A DNA stretch of 33,889 bases from a virus, in the IMG/VR virus record IMGVR_UViG_3300037585_004186, positions 1 to 33,889 of that record. One strand, given 5' to 3'. Made by a program: the position numbers and the translations under genes. The notes under the pieces are model-generated. The model was not told where the DNA came from. It did no database searches and was given only the letters and a program-made list of their open reading frames with translations. Below, piece by piece: positions 1-8,734 of the stretch; position 1 is the first letter of the stretch, and every line of letters starts with the position of its first letter.

Positions 1-3000
1 ACTTAGCATCGATAATAGCATTATTATCATTAGAGTTTTCTATAATTTCATTACTAACAACGTTCTCTACTATTCCTTTAGCTATTTGGTTAGCTAATCC
101 TTTTTGTCTAGCTAGTAATGTTGTATATCCTCCTTCTGTAAAAAACTTAGTAAACTTAGCTTTGTTAGTTTCTATTTTGAAAATACCTTTTCTATAGTTA
201 CTGTCTTTTTTAAGACTAGGTTTATCTGCTTTTCTAGTCTTTCTATCTTCTTTACCTATTTCAGTAAGTTCAAATAATGTTTTATAATTATTTTTTATAG
301 TATTAACGTCTAAACTTTCAACGATGTTTTCATAGTTTAAAGCTATAAAAGCTTTATATTCATCACTTATAACAACCTCGCCTTTTATGTTAGAGATTTT
401 ACCCATTTGAGCCTTAACAGCTTTAGTAATTTCTTTTTCAATAATCTTAGTTATTTGCTCTTCTAAGTTTTTAGGGTTTTGCTCTATTAAAGCATCTATT
501 TCAGCTCTTGCTGTAGCTGATATTATTTCTTTGTTATCAAGATTTACATCAGCTAAACTTTTTAGTACTCTAGCTCTTTGACCTTTAGGTTCAGCTTTTT
601 TAGTAATTGGAGTTATATCAATATCATCAGTAGTTGGTTCTTTTATGTTGTCAATATCTTTGGTAAACTCTTTCGGTACTCCTAGTTTTGTAGCTAACGC
701 GTTGGCTCTAAGATACAATCGACTGCTAACAAACTTATCTAAAGTTTGTTTTGTTGGATCAAAGTTTTCAGTTGTAATTATTTCAGAAGCAACTCCAATT
801 AAAGCGTTTTTATATTCACCTCTTGTTAATCCTCTTGTTTCTATTATAGGATCATACAGTCTTTGGGTAATATTTTCAACCATAGCGGCTATGTCTTGGC
901 CTAATCTAGATTTTGTTAAATCTGGTTTAGTCAATCTATTTCCATCAGGGTCTACAGAAACAGCATCTCTACCCATTTTTCTAGCACTGCCTTCGTACTG
1001 AGTGTCTAACATGCTTTGTAAGTTAGATTTAGAAAACGCGACTCCACCTTCTTTTTTCTTAGGTGGAATTTTTTTACCCTTAGTAAAAGCAACCATTCTT
1101 TCACTAAGCCCACCTTTTTTAACGCTTTTACTATATTCTTTCATGAACTCAAAAGCCTGCTTACCAGTCGCAATACTCAAGTTTTCATAGTCTGTTTCTT
1201 TTTTAAATATATCAGGAATCATGTCCTTCATATTATCAAAAAAGCTTTTACTATTATCGTAAGTGATATTATTTTTCTTACTTTCTATAACATCTGACAA
1301 AGCAGTAAACCATTCATCAGTAGTTTCTAAATCTATAGTTAATTTACCCTTTTTATCCGTATAAGCCTCTCTAAGTCTGGTATCTATTTTGTCTAAAACT
1401 TTCGCGCCAAGATTATCTGATATTTCTTGTTTAAACTCAGCTATCATTTTTTTTCTAGCCGGTATTTTCATAGTCGCTAATGCGCCCCTTAAAACACTAT
1501 GTAATATTTCATGAGAACCAACGTCTAATTGATTGTATTTTACAGCCGCCTCTCTATTTACATATATAGTATTACCTAAATTAACCGCTCCAGCTCCTTT
1601 ACTTGCGCTGTCAATAATTCTTTGTGTTTCTTCTGCTATTTGCTCGTCAGACATTTTAGTAGTATCAACTTTTATACCATCAAAATCATACTTCTTTTGT
1701 TTCATTAAATAGTTAACAACTCCTTTAGCGAAATCTTTAGTACTTTTAAAAGATTGATACGGATTCAGATCTATTTGTTCTCCACTTTTTTTAAGGAAAG
1801 CTTCTGTTTCTTGTAATTTTATTTTGTCTCTAGCTTGCCCAACCATTTCTTTTATTTTAGCTATAGCTCTAACATCTTTAGTTCTACCGTCAATTTTAGC
1901 GGCTTCATTTGCAAATGTTTCTATTTTTGCTTTTAAAGCTAATACTTTTGCTTTAGCGCCAGGAACAGTTCTCCAACCTGTCTTTTTAGCATCAGCCTCT
2001 GCTTTGGTTAATTGTCTACCAAGCTTTACCATTTCCTTTCTTTTAGCCGGATCTTTTATTTTAGCATCTACTTGTGATACATCAATAGCGTTTTGCTGTC
2101 TTTTATATAATTTGGATTTTGTTTCGTTATCATTGTCAATTTTAATATCAGCCATAGCAATATCTAAGTCGTTCATTCTAGATATTACTTTATCAAAAAG
2201 ACGCTTTTTCATTACGTGACCATTAACCGAATACTTAGGTGGATTTTTTATCTTGTTGTATGCGTCTCTAGTAACGCCAACACCAACTAATGGCCCTGCT
2301 TTTTCAGCAAAACCTTCCGTTAATATTTCACCAGCATCATATTCTTGACCACCAGCAGTTTGACCTAAAACCTCACTAGTTAAACCACCAGCTATCGGAG
2401 CTGCAAAACTACTTCCTTTACCAACAAGAGCACCTGTAGCAAAGTCAGTGAATCCAATCGCGATACCACGTCTAGTTGCTCTAGATCTCATTATTTCAGC
2501 TCTAGTACCTGTTATATCCATGAACTCAAAGCGTGGATCTTTAAAAGTTATAATCTCATCGTCACTCAATAATTCCCGTATGTTTTCAGGGTTAAAATCT
2601 TTTCCTTCTGCTTCTAATTGCTCTTTCATTAACTCAACAAAAGTATAACTTTGTTCCATTGAGCCTGACACAGTGCCATAAAGACCAGATAAAAAAGCGG
2701 CTGCAGTACCAATTGGACCACCCATAAATCTATTAGCAACCGCAGCAGTAGTACCACCAGCAAGACCCTTGGTTAAAGTTGTTGGGCTCTGTAAAAAACT
2801 ACCAATTTGATTGGCCATAGATCCAGCTGTTGACTGTGTTAAAAAAGTAGGATTTTCTCCAATCGCCATAAACCAAGCTGTAACACCCCCGTACTTCTTT
2901 TTATTTGCTTCGTAAACCTGTCCATAAGCTCTTTGCTCATCGGTTTGGCCCATAGCAGCAATTTTTAAATCATTTTCATACAATTCTTTTAAATCATCTC

Positions 3001-3574
3001 CTTCTGGAGCTCTCCCTTGACTTATAGCGCTACCTATGTCTAATCCAGCTTGAACACCCTCTGATCTAGTCCAATCTACTTTAGCGGCTTTACCTATACC
3101 ATGGAAGAAATCCAGAAAAATATGATCTTTATATTTATCGGCTTCTTCTATTTCTAATTCTTGTGACGGATCACCAAATAAGCCCTTGTATAATCCGACT
3201 ATTGATTGAAGTGGCATTGAAGCCTCGCTTATATTAGCATCTACAACATCGCTAAAAGTGTTTGCTCTTTGTCTTATCTCTGGATTAGAATTATAATCTC
3301 CTTTTTTAATAACAGTTCCATCACTTCTATAGTCAACTCCAAAAAACGAAAAATGAGGCTCTTCAGTTGTTCTTTCTGGTTGCTCCGAAGAACTAACAAC
3401 CGGTTCAAATCCACCGAGACTTAATTTCTGAACACTTGGTTTGGCAACGGAAACCTCAATCATACCGTCGTCTTTATACATTTGCATAAACTCATCAAAG
3501 TCGTCATAACCTTGTGAGACTGCAGATTTTTGCATTGTTTCTAAAGTATATCGTTTACCCTTGTATTCAAACAT
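1..3574 (-). CDS. Giant internal virion (ejection) protein, gp16-like position, partial; candidate zinc metallopeptidase
   Basis: An open frame starts at ATG 3574-3572 (MFEYKGKRYTLETMQ) and stays open for 1191 codons to the left edge, so its C-terminus is outside the window. The start lies 3 bases after the stop of the preceding gene. Two Gly/Ala-rich hydrophobic stretches occur at about residues 265-301 and 372-402 and could be membrane-interacting. Around residue 688 there is the motif HEILH (H688, E689, H692), the HExxH signature of zincin metallopeptidases; E754, in a DEWF context 62 residues later, could be the third zinc ligand as in gluzincins. Most of the rest reads as charged helix. 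It is the last and largest of three consecutive large genes after the tail nozzle, the place of T7 gp16, which is ejected into the cell. Role in ejection is inferred from position; peptidase activity is inferred from a short motif. No lytic transglycosylase motif was recognised in the visible part. Confidence 0.75.
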   Translation of the reverse strand, partial: MFEYKGKRYTLETMQKSAVSQGYDDFDEFMQMYKDDGMIEVSVAKPSVQKLSLGGFEPVVSSSEQPERTTEEPHFSFFGVDYRSDGTVIKKGDYNSNPEIRQRANTFSDVVDANISEASMPLQSIVGLYKGLFGDPSQELEIEEADKYKDHIFLDFFHGIGKAAKVDWTRSEGVQAGLDIGSAISQGRAPEGDDLKELYENDLKIAAMGQTDEQRAYGQVYEANKKKYGGVTAWFMAIGENPTFLTQSTAGSMANQIGSFLQSPTTLTKGLAGGTTAAVANRFMGGPIGTAAAFLSGLYGTVSGSMEQSYTFVELMKEQLEAEGKDFNPENIRELLSDDEIITFKDPRFEFMDITGTRAEIMRSRATRRGIAIGFTDFATGALVGKGSSFAAPIAGGLTSEVLGQTAGGQEYDAGEILTEGFAEKAGPLVGVGVTRDAYNKIKNPPKYSVNGHVMKKRLFDKVISRMNDLDIAMADIKIDNDNETKSKLYKRQQNAIDVSQVDAKIKDPAKRKEMVKLGRQLTKAEADAKKTGWRTVPGAKAKVLALKAKIETFANEAAKIDGRTKDVRAIAKIKEMVGQARDKIKLQETEAFLKKSGEQIDLNPYQSFKSTKDFAKGVVNYLMKQKKYDFDGIKVDTTKMSDEQIAEETQRIIDSASKGAGAVNLGNTIYVNREAAVKYNQLDVGSHEILHSVLRGALATMKIPARKKMIAEFKQEISDNLGAKVLDKIDTRLREAYTDKKGKLTIDLETTDEWFTALSDVIESKKNNITYDNSKSFFDNMKDMIPDIFKKETDYENLSIATGKQAFEFMKEYSKSVKKGGLSERMVAFTKGKKIPPKKKEGGVAFSKSNLQSMLDTQYEGSARKMGRDAVSVDPDGNRLTKPDLTKSRLGQDIAAMVENITQRLYDPIIETRGLTRGEYKNALIGVASEIITTENFDPTKQTLDKFVSSRLYLRANALATKLGVPKEFTKDIDNIKEPTTDDIDITPITKKAEPKGQRARVLKSLADVNLDNKEIISATARAEIDALIEQNPKNLEEQITKIIEKEITKAVKAQMGKISNIKGEVVISDEYKAFIALNYENIVESLDVNTIKNNYKTLFELTEIGKEDRKTRKADKPSLKKDSNYRKGIFKIETNKAKFTKFFTEGGYTTLLARQKGLANQIAKGIVENVVSNEIIENSNDNNAIIDAK

Positions 3575-3577
3575 GTA

Positions 3578-5377
3578 TTATATTTTGTTTTCCTCTATAA
3601 ACTTATTTAAAGCCCTAGCTTGATCATTTCTATTACCTCTAAAACTAGCTAGTTTCGCTATATGTTTTTTGCCGCCATCAGCAATTATTGTTACTGTTGC
3701 GCCTGAAACTGATTTTTCAAATTTAAAGCCCATGCCTTTGTATCTTTCTTTCCAACTATTGAGCACGTTTTTTGGATTAGCATTATAAGCAAAGTCAGCT
3801 GAGTTTTTAACTTCAAGTTCTGGAAGATCATCTCCACCATCTCCTCCATCACCTCCTTCTATTTGCGATACTTGAGCGCCAGGAACATAATTTGTTATAT
3901 AATCCGTATCTGCAATATTAGTTAATGTTGATTTTTCACCTTGGAAGTACCACTCTCCATCTTTATATTCAGTAATACCACCTCTTGGACTGTTCATTCT
4001 TTTTCCTTCTACAGGATTATTTAAAAAGTCAATATACGGCGCGTAAACTTTATTCCAAGTAGCCGTAGGAATTTGTTGTCCACCAACTATGTTTAAACCT
4101 ATACCACTTTTGTCAGGATTATCTCTTTTATATCGATCATTAGTATCTTTGTATTGTTGTTCCATTCCACTCCAAACTTGATTTGCAACTTCTGTTCTGA
4201 TTTTAGAACCCTTAACAAATCTTTGTTCTTTTAATATTACTAATCTACGTTCCCAATCTGCGCTTCCAGGTCCAAAACCAGGTTTAAAACTTCCATCCTC
4301 GTTGGTGTGGCCAAGTACTATATCTTCACTTTTTAATTTTATATAAGCTGGAGCGCTTTCACCCATTCTATTTGTAGAAAAATCATATGAAAATCCTCCA
4401 AAGTAAAAATCCTTAAATTGATCTTCGCTATAACTATCTACTTTTCCTAAAAAATTATCTTTATAAATACCAGATGCAAGATCCCAAGGTTTAGCATTAC
4501 TATTCCAAGCGTCATTAACAAGAGCTGCTCTAACTTGTTTTATATCGCTTTCAAATATATTATCTTCTTCGCCTGCATACCGTATATCTGAATATTTTGC
4601 TAATCTAATAGTATTTTTCCTGTTCGCCTCTTTCCATTCTTCCTTTGACATTGGAGCTACGTCCTCTCCGCTCTTGTCTTTCATTCCTTTAAATTCTTTT
4701 GCGTACTCTTCGTAGGTACCGGTAACGGAAACTTTTGGTGTGTAAACGTCTTTACCATTTTCATCAACACCCCAAACTCCACCTCGTTGAACCATTAGTC
4801 CGGGATTATCTACATCCCATCTTAAATTTAACCCCATTAATCCATTTGCTTGTTCTAGCGTATTGTTGACTTCCATTGGAGTAGCGGCAGGGTTTATATT
4901 TTTATTACCTGCTTGGTTGTTTTCTCCAGCAATCCCTGCTTTTACAGTCGCCATACCTTGAGCTGCCTCTGCATTTGTTTTATAAACTTCTAACTCCGCA
5001 CTCATATCAGTTAACTGCTGCATATATGAAGTCATATCTTGTCTTCCTTTTGATCTCATTTTCCCAATACCTAAAGAAGCATTTCTAGCAGCCTTATCAT
5101 ATCTTTTTTTAATCTCTAATATACTAGCTTTCAAATCCTCATTACCTTTAGGTAGCTTGTCTACTTTTAAATTTAAAAGAGATGTTTGACTATCTGATAG
5201 GTTTTTGAACCTTTGTAAGTTTTTGAAACCACTTTTGATTGATCCAATAGCCATAGTGCCTATGGTTTCATAAGCCGCTTCAACTAGTGCGTTGTGCGCT
5301 TCAGCAGCAGGATTTCTACCTGTACTTGCACGGCCAAAACCGGCCCTATACATCGCATCTGCATCTATTATACCCAT
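3578..5377 (-). CDS. Probable internal virion protein, gp15-like position
   Basis: A 599-residue protein with no enzyme motif that I recognise. Residues 1-150 are helical and charged, with an Ala/Gly-rich start; the middle (about 170-490) is mixed and rich in Tyr, Trp and Asp. A low-complexity Gly/Asp linker (GGDGGDGGDD) at about residues 506-516 separates a small C-terminal domain of roughly 80 residues, whose basic segment reads HIAKLASFRGNRNDQARALN. It starts 2 bases after the stop of the S74-type gene and ends 3 bases before the giant gene, so the three are almost certainly co-transcribed. By position and size it matches T7 gp15 (747 residues), a core protein of the ejection apparatus. 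Function is inferred from synteny only. It could also be another kind of capsid-internal protein. Confidence 0.7.
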   Translation of the reverse strand: MGIIDADAMYRAGFGRASTGRNPAAEAHNALVEAAYETIGTMAIGSIKSGFKNLQRFKNLSDSQTSLLNLKVDKLPKGNEDLKASILEIKKRYDKAARNASLGIGKMRSKGRQDMTSYMQQLTDMSAELEVYKTNAEAAQGMATVKAGIAGENNQAGNKNINPAATPMEVNNTLEQANGLMGLNLRWDVDNPGLMVQRGGVWGVDENGKDVYTPKVSVTGTYEEYAKEFKGMKDKSGEDVAPMSKEEWKEANRKNTIRLAKYSDIRYAGEEDNIFESDIKQVRAALVNDAWNSNAKPWDLASGIYKDNFLGKVDSYSEDQFKDFYFGGFSYDFSTNRMGESAPAYIKLKSEDIVLGHTNEDGSFKPGFGPGSADWERRLVILKEQRFVKGSKIRTEVANQVWSGMEQQYKDTNDRYKRDNPDKSGIGLNIVGGQQIPTATWNKVYAPYIDFLNNPVEGKRMNSPRGGITEYKDGEWYFQGEKSTLTNIADTDYITNYVPGAQVSQIEGGDGGDGGDDLPELEVKNSADFAYNANPKNVLNSWKERYKGMGFKFEKSVSGATVTIIADGGKKHIAKLASFRGNRNDQARALNKFIEENKI

Positions 5378-5379
5378 GT

Positions 5380-6621
5380 TTATAATTGTTTAAATTCTAC
5401 GTCTAGTAGATTATAATTTACCATATCATACTCTCCGTTGTTAATAACTGCGTCTTGTGGTATTTCATCTGACATTACACCTTGAAACAACCCATGACCA
5501 TGTATTGGATTTTTATACTCAAAACTATATATATTTATACCAGATATAGATTCTCCTATTTTTGTTATATTTTTCTTTAACTTACGGTCAGATTTTTTAT
5601 AATCAGCATCTTTATTTCCATGTGAAGCTTGTAATAAGCCGGCGAGAAAAGATAATTCACCTTGCTTTGCTTGAAACGCTAAGTCTCTATTATCAGCGGC
5701 TCCTTGTAATCGTATTTTTTGAGCTTCCATAGCGCCTTGGCCTGTAGCTACATCAGCGGCTTGTAGTCCACCTGCCTGAGCAAGTTGAGCTGACGAACTC
5801 AACGCGTCCGCTGCTTGCGCTCCTTGTGCTATAGATAATTGAGTAGTCATAGCGCCTTGTGCTCTAAGTTGGTCAACACTTGCTGCTCCTTGTGCTTTAG
5901 CGAGATCAAGCGCTGTAGTCCCTTGTGCTTTGGCTATATCAAGTGATGATGCTCCTTTTGCTTTAGCAAGATCAACTGCAGATGCTCCTTGTGCTTCCAT
6001 TTGTTGAATTGACATACCTGCTTGAGCAGCCAGCCTTTGATTTGCAGATTCTTGTTGACCTATATCTGTAGATATCTGTCTTGCAGATGCGGATTGTTGG
6101 TTAGCCATAGCTTGAGCAAGACCAGCAATACCAGAACTTCCGGCAGCACCTCTAAAAGTTTGCATTGTATTAGCTGCCCCTTGTTGCGACATTTCTCTTT
6201 GGAAATCAGCAGCCTGTCTATTTACAGTTAGATCTTCCATTGTATTTTCCATACCAGCAAATCTATTTTCTAATCCACTATATCGATCTTGTAATCCACC
6301 CCATTGATCTTTTACACCACCAAATTGGTTCTTTAATCCACCAAATGTGTTTGTAACGTTAGCGTATTGATTATCAAAATCAGTTTTAACACCACCAAAA
6401 TGATCCCCAATATTCATTTTATTCTCTGCAGCTGCCCATAAATTTCCCATCATTGAACCTTCTGTACCTTCTGGACCACTAAGGGTTTGAAACTGCCCAA
6501 AAGCATCGTCAATTTGTTTTTGATATTGTGGGATATTATAACTTGCGTCAGAACCTTGTCCTTTTCTAAAAGGACTTTCTCCAGGGGCTGTGTTTACTTG
6601 TTTTTTCTTCTTTTTTGTCAT
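5380..6621 (-). CDS. Coiled-coil virion protein with C-terminal S74-type chaperone segment, gp14-like position
   Basis: 413 residues in three visible parts. Residues 75-126 carry heptad repeats, with aromatics at 93, 100, 107, 114 and 121 each followed by a GG/SG/AG step. Residues 210-310 carry 11-residue repeats of the form AQGASAVDLAK, with Gly at 212, 223, 234, 245, 256 and 267, then in a shifted phase at 285, 296 and 307. Residues 344-413 begin with SDRKLKKNITKIG, the hallmark of the S74/endosialidase-type intramolecular chaperone, followed by SGINIYSFEYKN and a VMSDEIPQDAV segment. The domain is only about 70 residues, shorter than the auto-cleaving domains of tail spikes, so it may not cleave. 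The gene sits one base after the GNAT-like gene and before two large internal-protein genes, the place of T7 gp14. Membrane-channel or core assembly is an inference; a fibre role is the alternative that the S74 segment suggests. Confidence 0.78.
   Translation of the reverse strand: MTKKKKKQVNTAPGESPFRKGQGSDASYNIPQYQKQIDDAFGQFQTLSGPEGTEGSMMGNLWAAAENKMNIGDHFGGVKTDFDNQYANVTNTFGGLKNQFGGVKDQWGGLQDRYSGLENRFAGMENTMEDLTVNRQAADFQREMSQQGAANTMQTFRGAAGSSGIAGLAQAMANQQSASARQISTDIGQQESANQRLAAQAGMSIQQMEAQGASAVDLAKAKGASSLDIAKAQGTTALDLAKAQGAASVDQLRAQGAMTTQLSIAQGAQAADALSSSAQLAQAGGLQAADVATGQGAMEAQKIRLQGAADNRDLAFQAKQGELSFLAGLLQASHGNKDADYKKSDRKLKKNITKIGESISGINIYSFEYKNPIHGHGLFQGVMSDEIPQDAVINNGEYDMVNYNLLDVEFKQL
5692..5994 (-). 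repeat. Hendecad (11-residue) coding repeat
   Basis: About nine imperfect 33-base units inside the S74-type gene encode AQGxxxxDLAK-like 11-mers. The conserved Gly recurs exactly every 11 residues six times (212 to 267), then three more times (285, 296, 307) after an 18-residue step, that is 11+7. Eleven-residue periodicity is typical of slightly right-handed coiled coils. The repeat is at the protein level; DNA units have diverged. Confidence 0.85.
6244..6345 (-). repeat. Heptad coding repeat (aromatic-GG units)
   Basis: Five consecutive 21-base units encode FGGLKNQ, FGGVKDQ, WGGLQDR, YSGLENR and FAGMEN. The aromatic residue recurs every seven residues at 93-121. Two looser units precede it at residues 75 and 82. 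This suggests a coiled-coil or amphipathic helical rod distinct from the downstream hendecad region. Confidence 0.85.
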
Positions 6622-6622
6622 T

Positions 6623-7084
6623 TTAATTTGTATTTTTAGGTAAATTTGTTGGGGTGCAATCTAACTTAACCTTGTTACAAGGAAGAGTTACAACATGATA
6701 TTTTTCTTTAGAAACCTCTACCCCAAGCATCTCACATTTTGATAATAAACCTTTTTCTTTTGTTAAAAACCAAAAATCTTCATATCCTAGATTATTAGCT
6801 GTTTTTATAGAACTAGCCATTAGTCTTAAAAGAATATCTTGTCTGTCTTCTTCTCTATATTCTGGATCACCAATCATATAGTCACAATAACCCATTTTAG
6901 AGTTTGTTAAGTATAAATAAACACACATTACTGGTTTTCCATCTTTACACGCCATCAACCCATGTAATCCGTTTTCCGGGAGTAAATTTCTTTTTGGAGG
7001 ATTTTTCCCAGTTGCATCTTTCCACCACTTACTAATAAACCTATAATCTTCTTCTTCTATAGGTCGTACTATAATATTTTCCAT
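6623..7084 (-). CDS. GNAT-fold protein, gp13-like position
   Basis: 153 residues. The N-terminus IVRPIEEEDYRFISKWW has the usual GNAT beta1-alpha1 pattern, followed by a substrate-strand region (GLMACKDGKPVMCVYLYL), a central strand and helix (residues 64-100) and a C-terminal strand pair. The position of the acetyl-CoA loop (canonical R/QxxGxG/A) reads YREEDRQDI at about residues 76-84, so the glycines are missing and coenzyme binding is doubtful. The gene lies between tail nozzle/structural genes and the gp14-like gene, exactly where T7 carries gp13, a small protein that I regard as resembling a GNAT fold. A virion-assembly role is therefore as likely as acetyl transfer. The stop lies one base before the next ATG; 49 bases separate it from the gene before. 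Confidence 0.7.
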   Translation of the reverse strand: MENIIVRPIEEEDYRFISKWWKDATGKNPPKRNLLPENGLHGLMACKDGKPVMCVYLYLTNSKMGYCDYMIGDPEYREEDRQDILLRLMASSIKTANNLGYEDFWFLTKEKGLLSKCEMLGVEVSKEKYHVVTLPCNKVKLDCTPTNLPKNTN

Positions 7085-7133
7085 ATAACTATATTTAATT
7101 TAAATGTACTTATATAGTCACACTTTTTGCCTT

Positions 7134-7463
7134 TTATTTACTACTAAGTACTACTTCTGAACCAATAGAGAATAAATTAGCTTTTTTAGTAGAATTATTT
7201 CTAAACTTTACATCTGCATAATATCCTTTTAAACTGGTTTTGTTTGCTATAATACTTTTAGCGAACAAAAAGTAACCACCGTCAGCGTTTAAACCAGTAA
7301 CATCACCATTAACTACAATGTAATCGCCCCCAAGTTGTGTAATCATACCACACGACCTTGGTTGAGAAGTAATCCCAAAAACTGGTGGGGAAGTGTAGTA
7401 CATTGTATCTCCAAGTTGTACAGAAGAGTTTATAGGATAATCAAAATCTATTCTTGTTGGCAT
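7134..7463 (-). CDS. Small beta-rich virion-associated protein
   Basis: 109 residues, starting at ATG 7463 (MPTRIDFDYPINSS) 12 bases after the preceding gene. The sequence is beta-rich with short hydrophobic strands. Its C-terminal half, GYYADVKFRNNSTKKANLF, resembles small conserved proteins that I associate with the tail modules of marine phages, though I cannot run a search. There are no catalytic motifs, signal peptide or membrane segment. Lying between a beta-rich structural protein and the internal-protein genes, it is best regarded as a minor tail, fibre or decoration component. Function is not established. Confidence 0.6.
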   Translation of the reverse strand: MPTRIDFDYPINSSVQLGDTMYYTSPPVFGITSQPRSCGMITQLGGDYIVVNGDVTGLNADGGYFLFAKSIIANKTSLKGYYADVKFRNNSTKKANLFSIGSEVVLSSK

Positions 7464-7475
7464 AATTATTTTTTT

Positions 7476-8717
7476 TTATGTAGCTGCTCCTACTGATAAA
7501 AGTTCATCTAAATTAAAGTATATTGTTTTGTTTGCAGATGGATAGCCGTTTATAGAAATACCACTAATAATATTAATGATTTTAAGTGATCCTTCAAATC
7601 GAAGTATAGTTCCTTTTTCTAAGGTTTGAGCTAATTCAACAACTACTTTACCATCGTTATCTAAAGTACCATCACTTGGATCTGGACAATCTGGAGTAAC
7701 AACTGTCACTCTATTGGTCGCACTATTATTCACCCCAACTCCAGAATACGTTACAACTTCCCCACCAGCAATACCGTGGGTATCAGTCAAAGTAACATCT
7801 GTACTACTACTAACATCAGCTCTAACCGTTTTAGTTAAAGCGGTTGCTATAATACGAGGACTATTCCCAACCCCACCTGTAACCGGAGTAAAAGCCAACG
7901 TAACACCAATAGCGCTTTGAATATCATTTATTCCAAGAGTTTTTACAGTCAAAGTTACTCCATCATTAATAGTTTGAACAGAATCTAGTGTTAATATTTT
8001 GTTTTCAGTATCTATTGCTATTATTCTTGGCGTTCCAGATAAACCAGTTCCAGACCACAAATATGATCCTTCAACAATATCCGTTAAACTATTAACAGTA
8101 ACCTCTGCTTCACCGGCTGGTTGACTTACAACATCAGTTGTTGTTTTTATATAAAGTACTTCTTCGTTTAATTCTTTATAACCATCTTTTAATATTAAAC
8201 CAAAACCACCAGCGTCAGTAGATGCATTCGTTATAGTCCAATCAAAATTTACACTACTAGCATCAGTAAGAGCACCGGTTGAAGTTGTAGTTGGTGTTGT
8301 TTGATAGTTATCAGGATTGGCAAGACTAGCCGCTTGAAATGTTATTGTACTATTATCGGTTTGTTTTTCTATAGTTTTACTGATTACAGTTTTATTGTTA
8401 GAACGCGCTACCTCTGTTCCTTCAAAAGCTATCAATTTTACTATATACGTCCCACCGCTAGAAGGAAACGCAACGTCCCTCACATACTTCTTATTTGACA
8501 TTGTTACTACTAAATTGTTATCTGTACTAACATGTCCAGATGTAAAAGTATTTAAGGTAAAATCATAATACTTAGTCATAACGCTAGAACTACTTGGATT
8601 ATTTATTATCTGTAAAGTAAACTTAGCTCCAATTTCTCCGTTAACAGTAATTCTCCTAGAGGTAACAGTCGCAGGCATTTCTGAAGTGTCAATTAATAAA
8701 TTATTTATTTTTTTCAC
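7476..8717 (-). CDS. Beta-rich structural protein, possible fibre or tail appendage
   Basis: 413 residues, starting with GTG at 8717-8715; no ATG lies between the preceding gene's stop and this codon, so GTG is the natural start, and the next residues are KKINNLLIDTSEM. The protein is rich in Thr, Ser, Val and Gly with repeated short strands, for example TVNSLTDIVEGSYLWSG and ADVSSSTDVTLTDTHG, and it looks like tandem immunoglobulin-like or jelly-roll beta domains. It begins 17 bases after the giant nozzle gene and shares its Ser/Thr/Asn-rich style. A tail-fibre or adhesin role is plausible from composition and position, but I recognise no named family. Confidence 0.62.
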   Translation of the reverse strand: MKKINNLLIDTSEMPATVTSRRITVNGEIGAKFTLQIINNPSSSSVMTKYYDFTLNTFTSGHVSTDNNLVVTMSNKKYVRDVAFPSSGGTYIVKLIAFEGTEVARSNNKTVISKTIEKQTDNSTITFQAASLANPDNYQTTPTTTSTGALTDASSVNFDWTITNASTDAGGFGLILKDGYKELNEEVLYIKTTTDVVSQPAGEAEVTVNSLTDIVEGSYLWSGTGLSGTPRIIAIDTENKILTLDSVQTINDGVTLTVKTLGINDIQSAIGVTLAFTPVTGGVGNSPRIIATALTKTVRADVSSSTDVTLTDTHGIAGGEVVTYSGVGVNNSATNRVTVVTPDCPDPSDGTLDNDGKVVVELAQTLEKGTILRFEGSLKIINIISGISINGYPSANKTIYFNLDELLSVGAAT

Positions 8718-8734
8718 TATTTTATATTGTTTAA

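Noticed and set aside
645-2648. Plus-strand open frames of 62-131 residues inside the giant left-edge gene
   Set aside because: They are antisense to an uninterrupted 1191-codon frame, have hydrophobic compositions expected from reading AT-rich coding sequence backwards, and no supporting neighbours.
5692-5994. Regularly spaced repeat considered as a CRISPR array or other DNA repeat
   Set aside because: Units are in frame, 33 bases without unique spacers, and explained by an 11-residue protein repeat.
7085-7133. 49-base gap considered as a promoter
   Set aside because: AT-rich, but no clear Bacteroidota-type -7 (TAnnTTTG) with a -33 element, nor a sigma-70-like pair at proper spacing.
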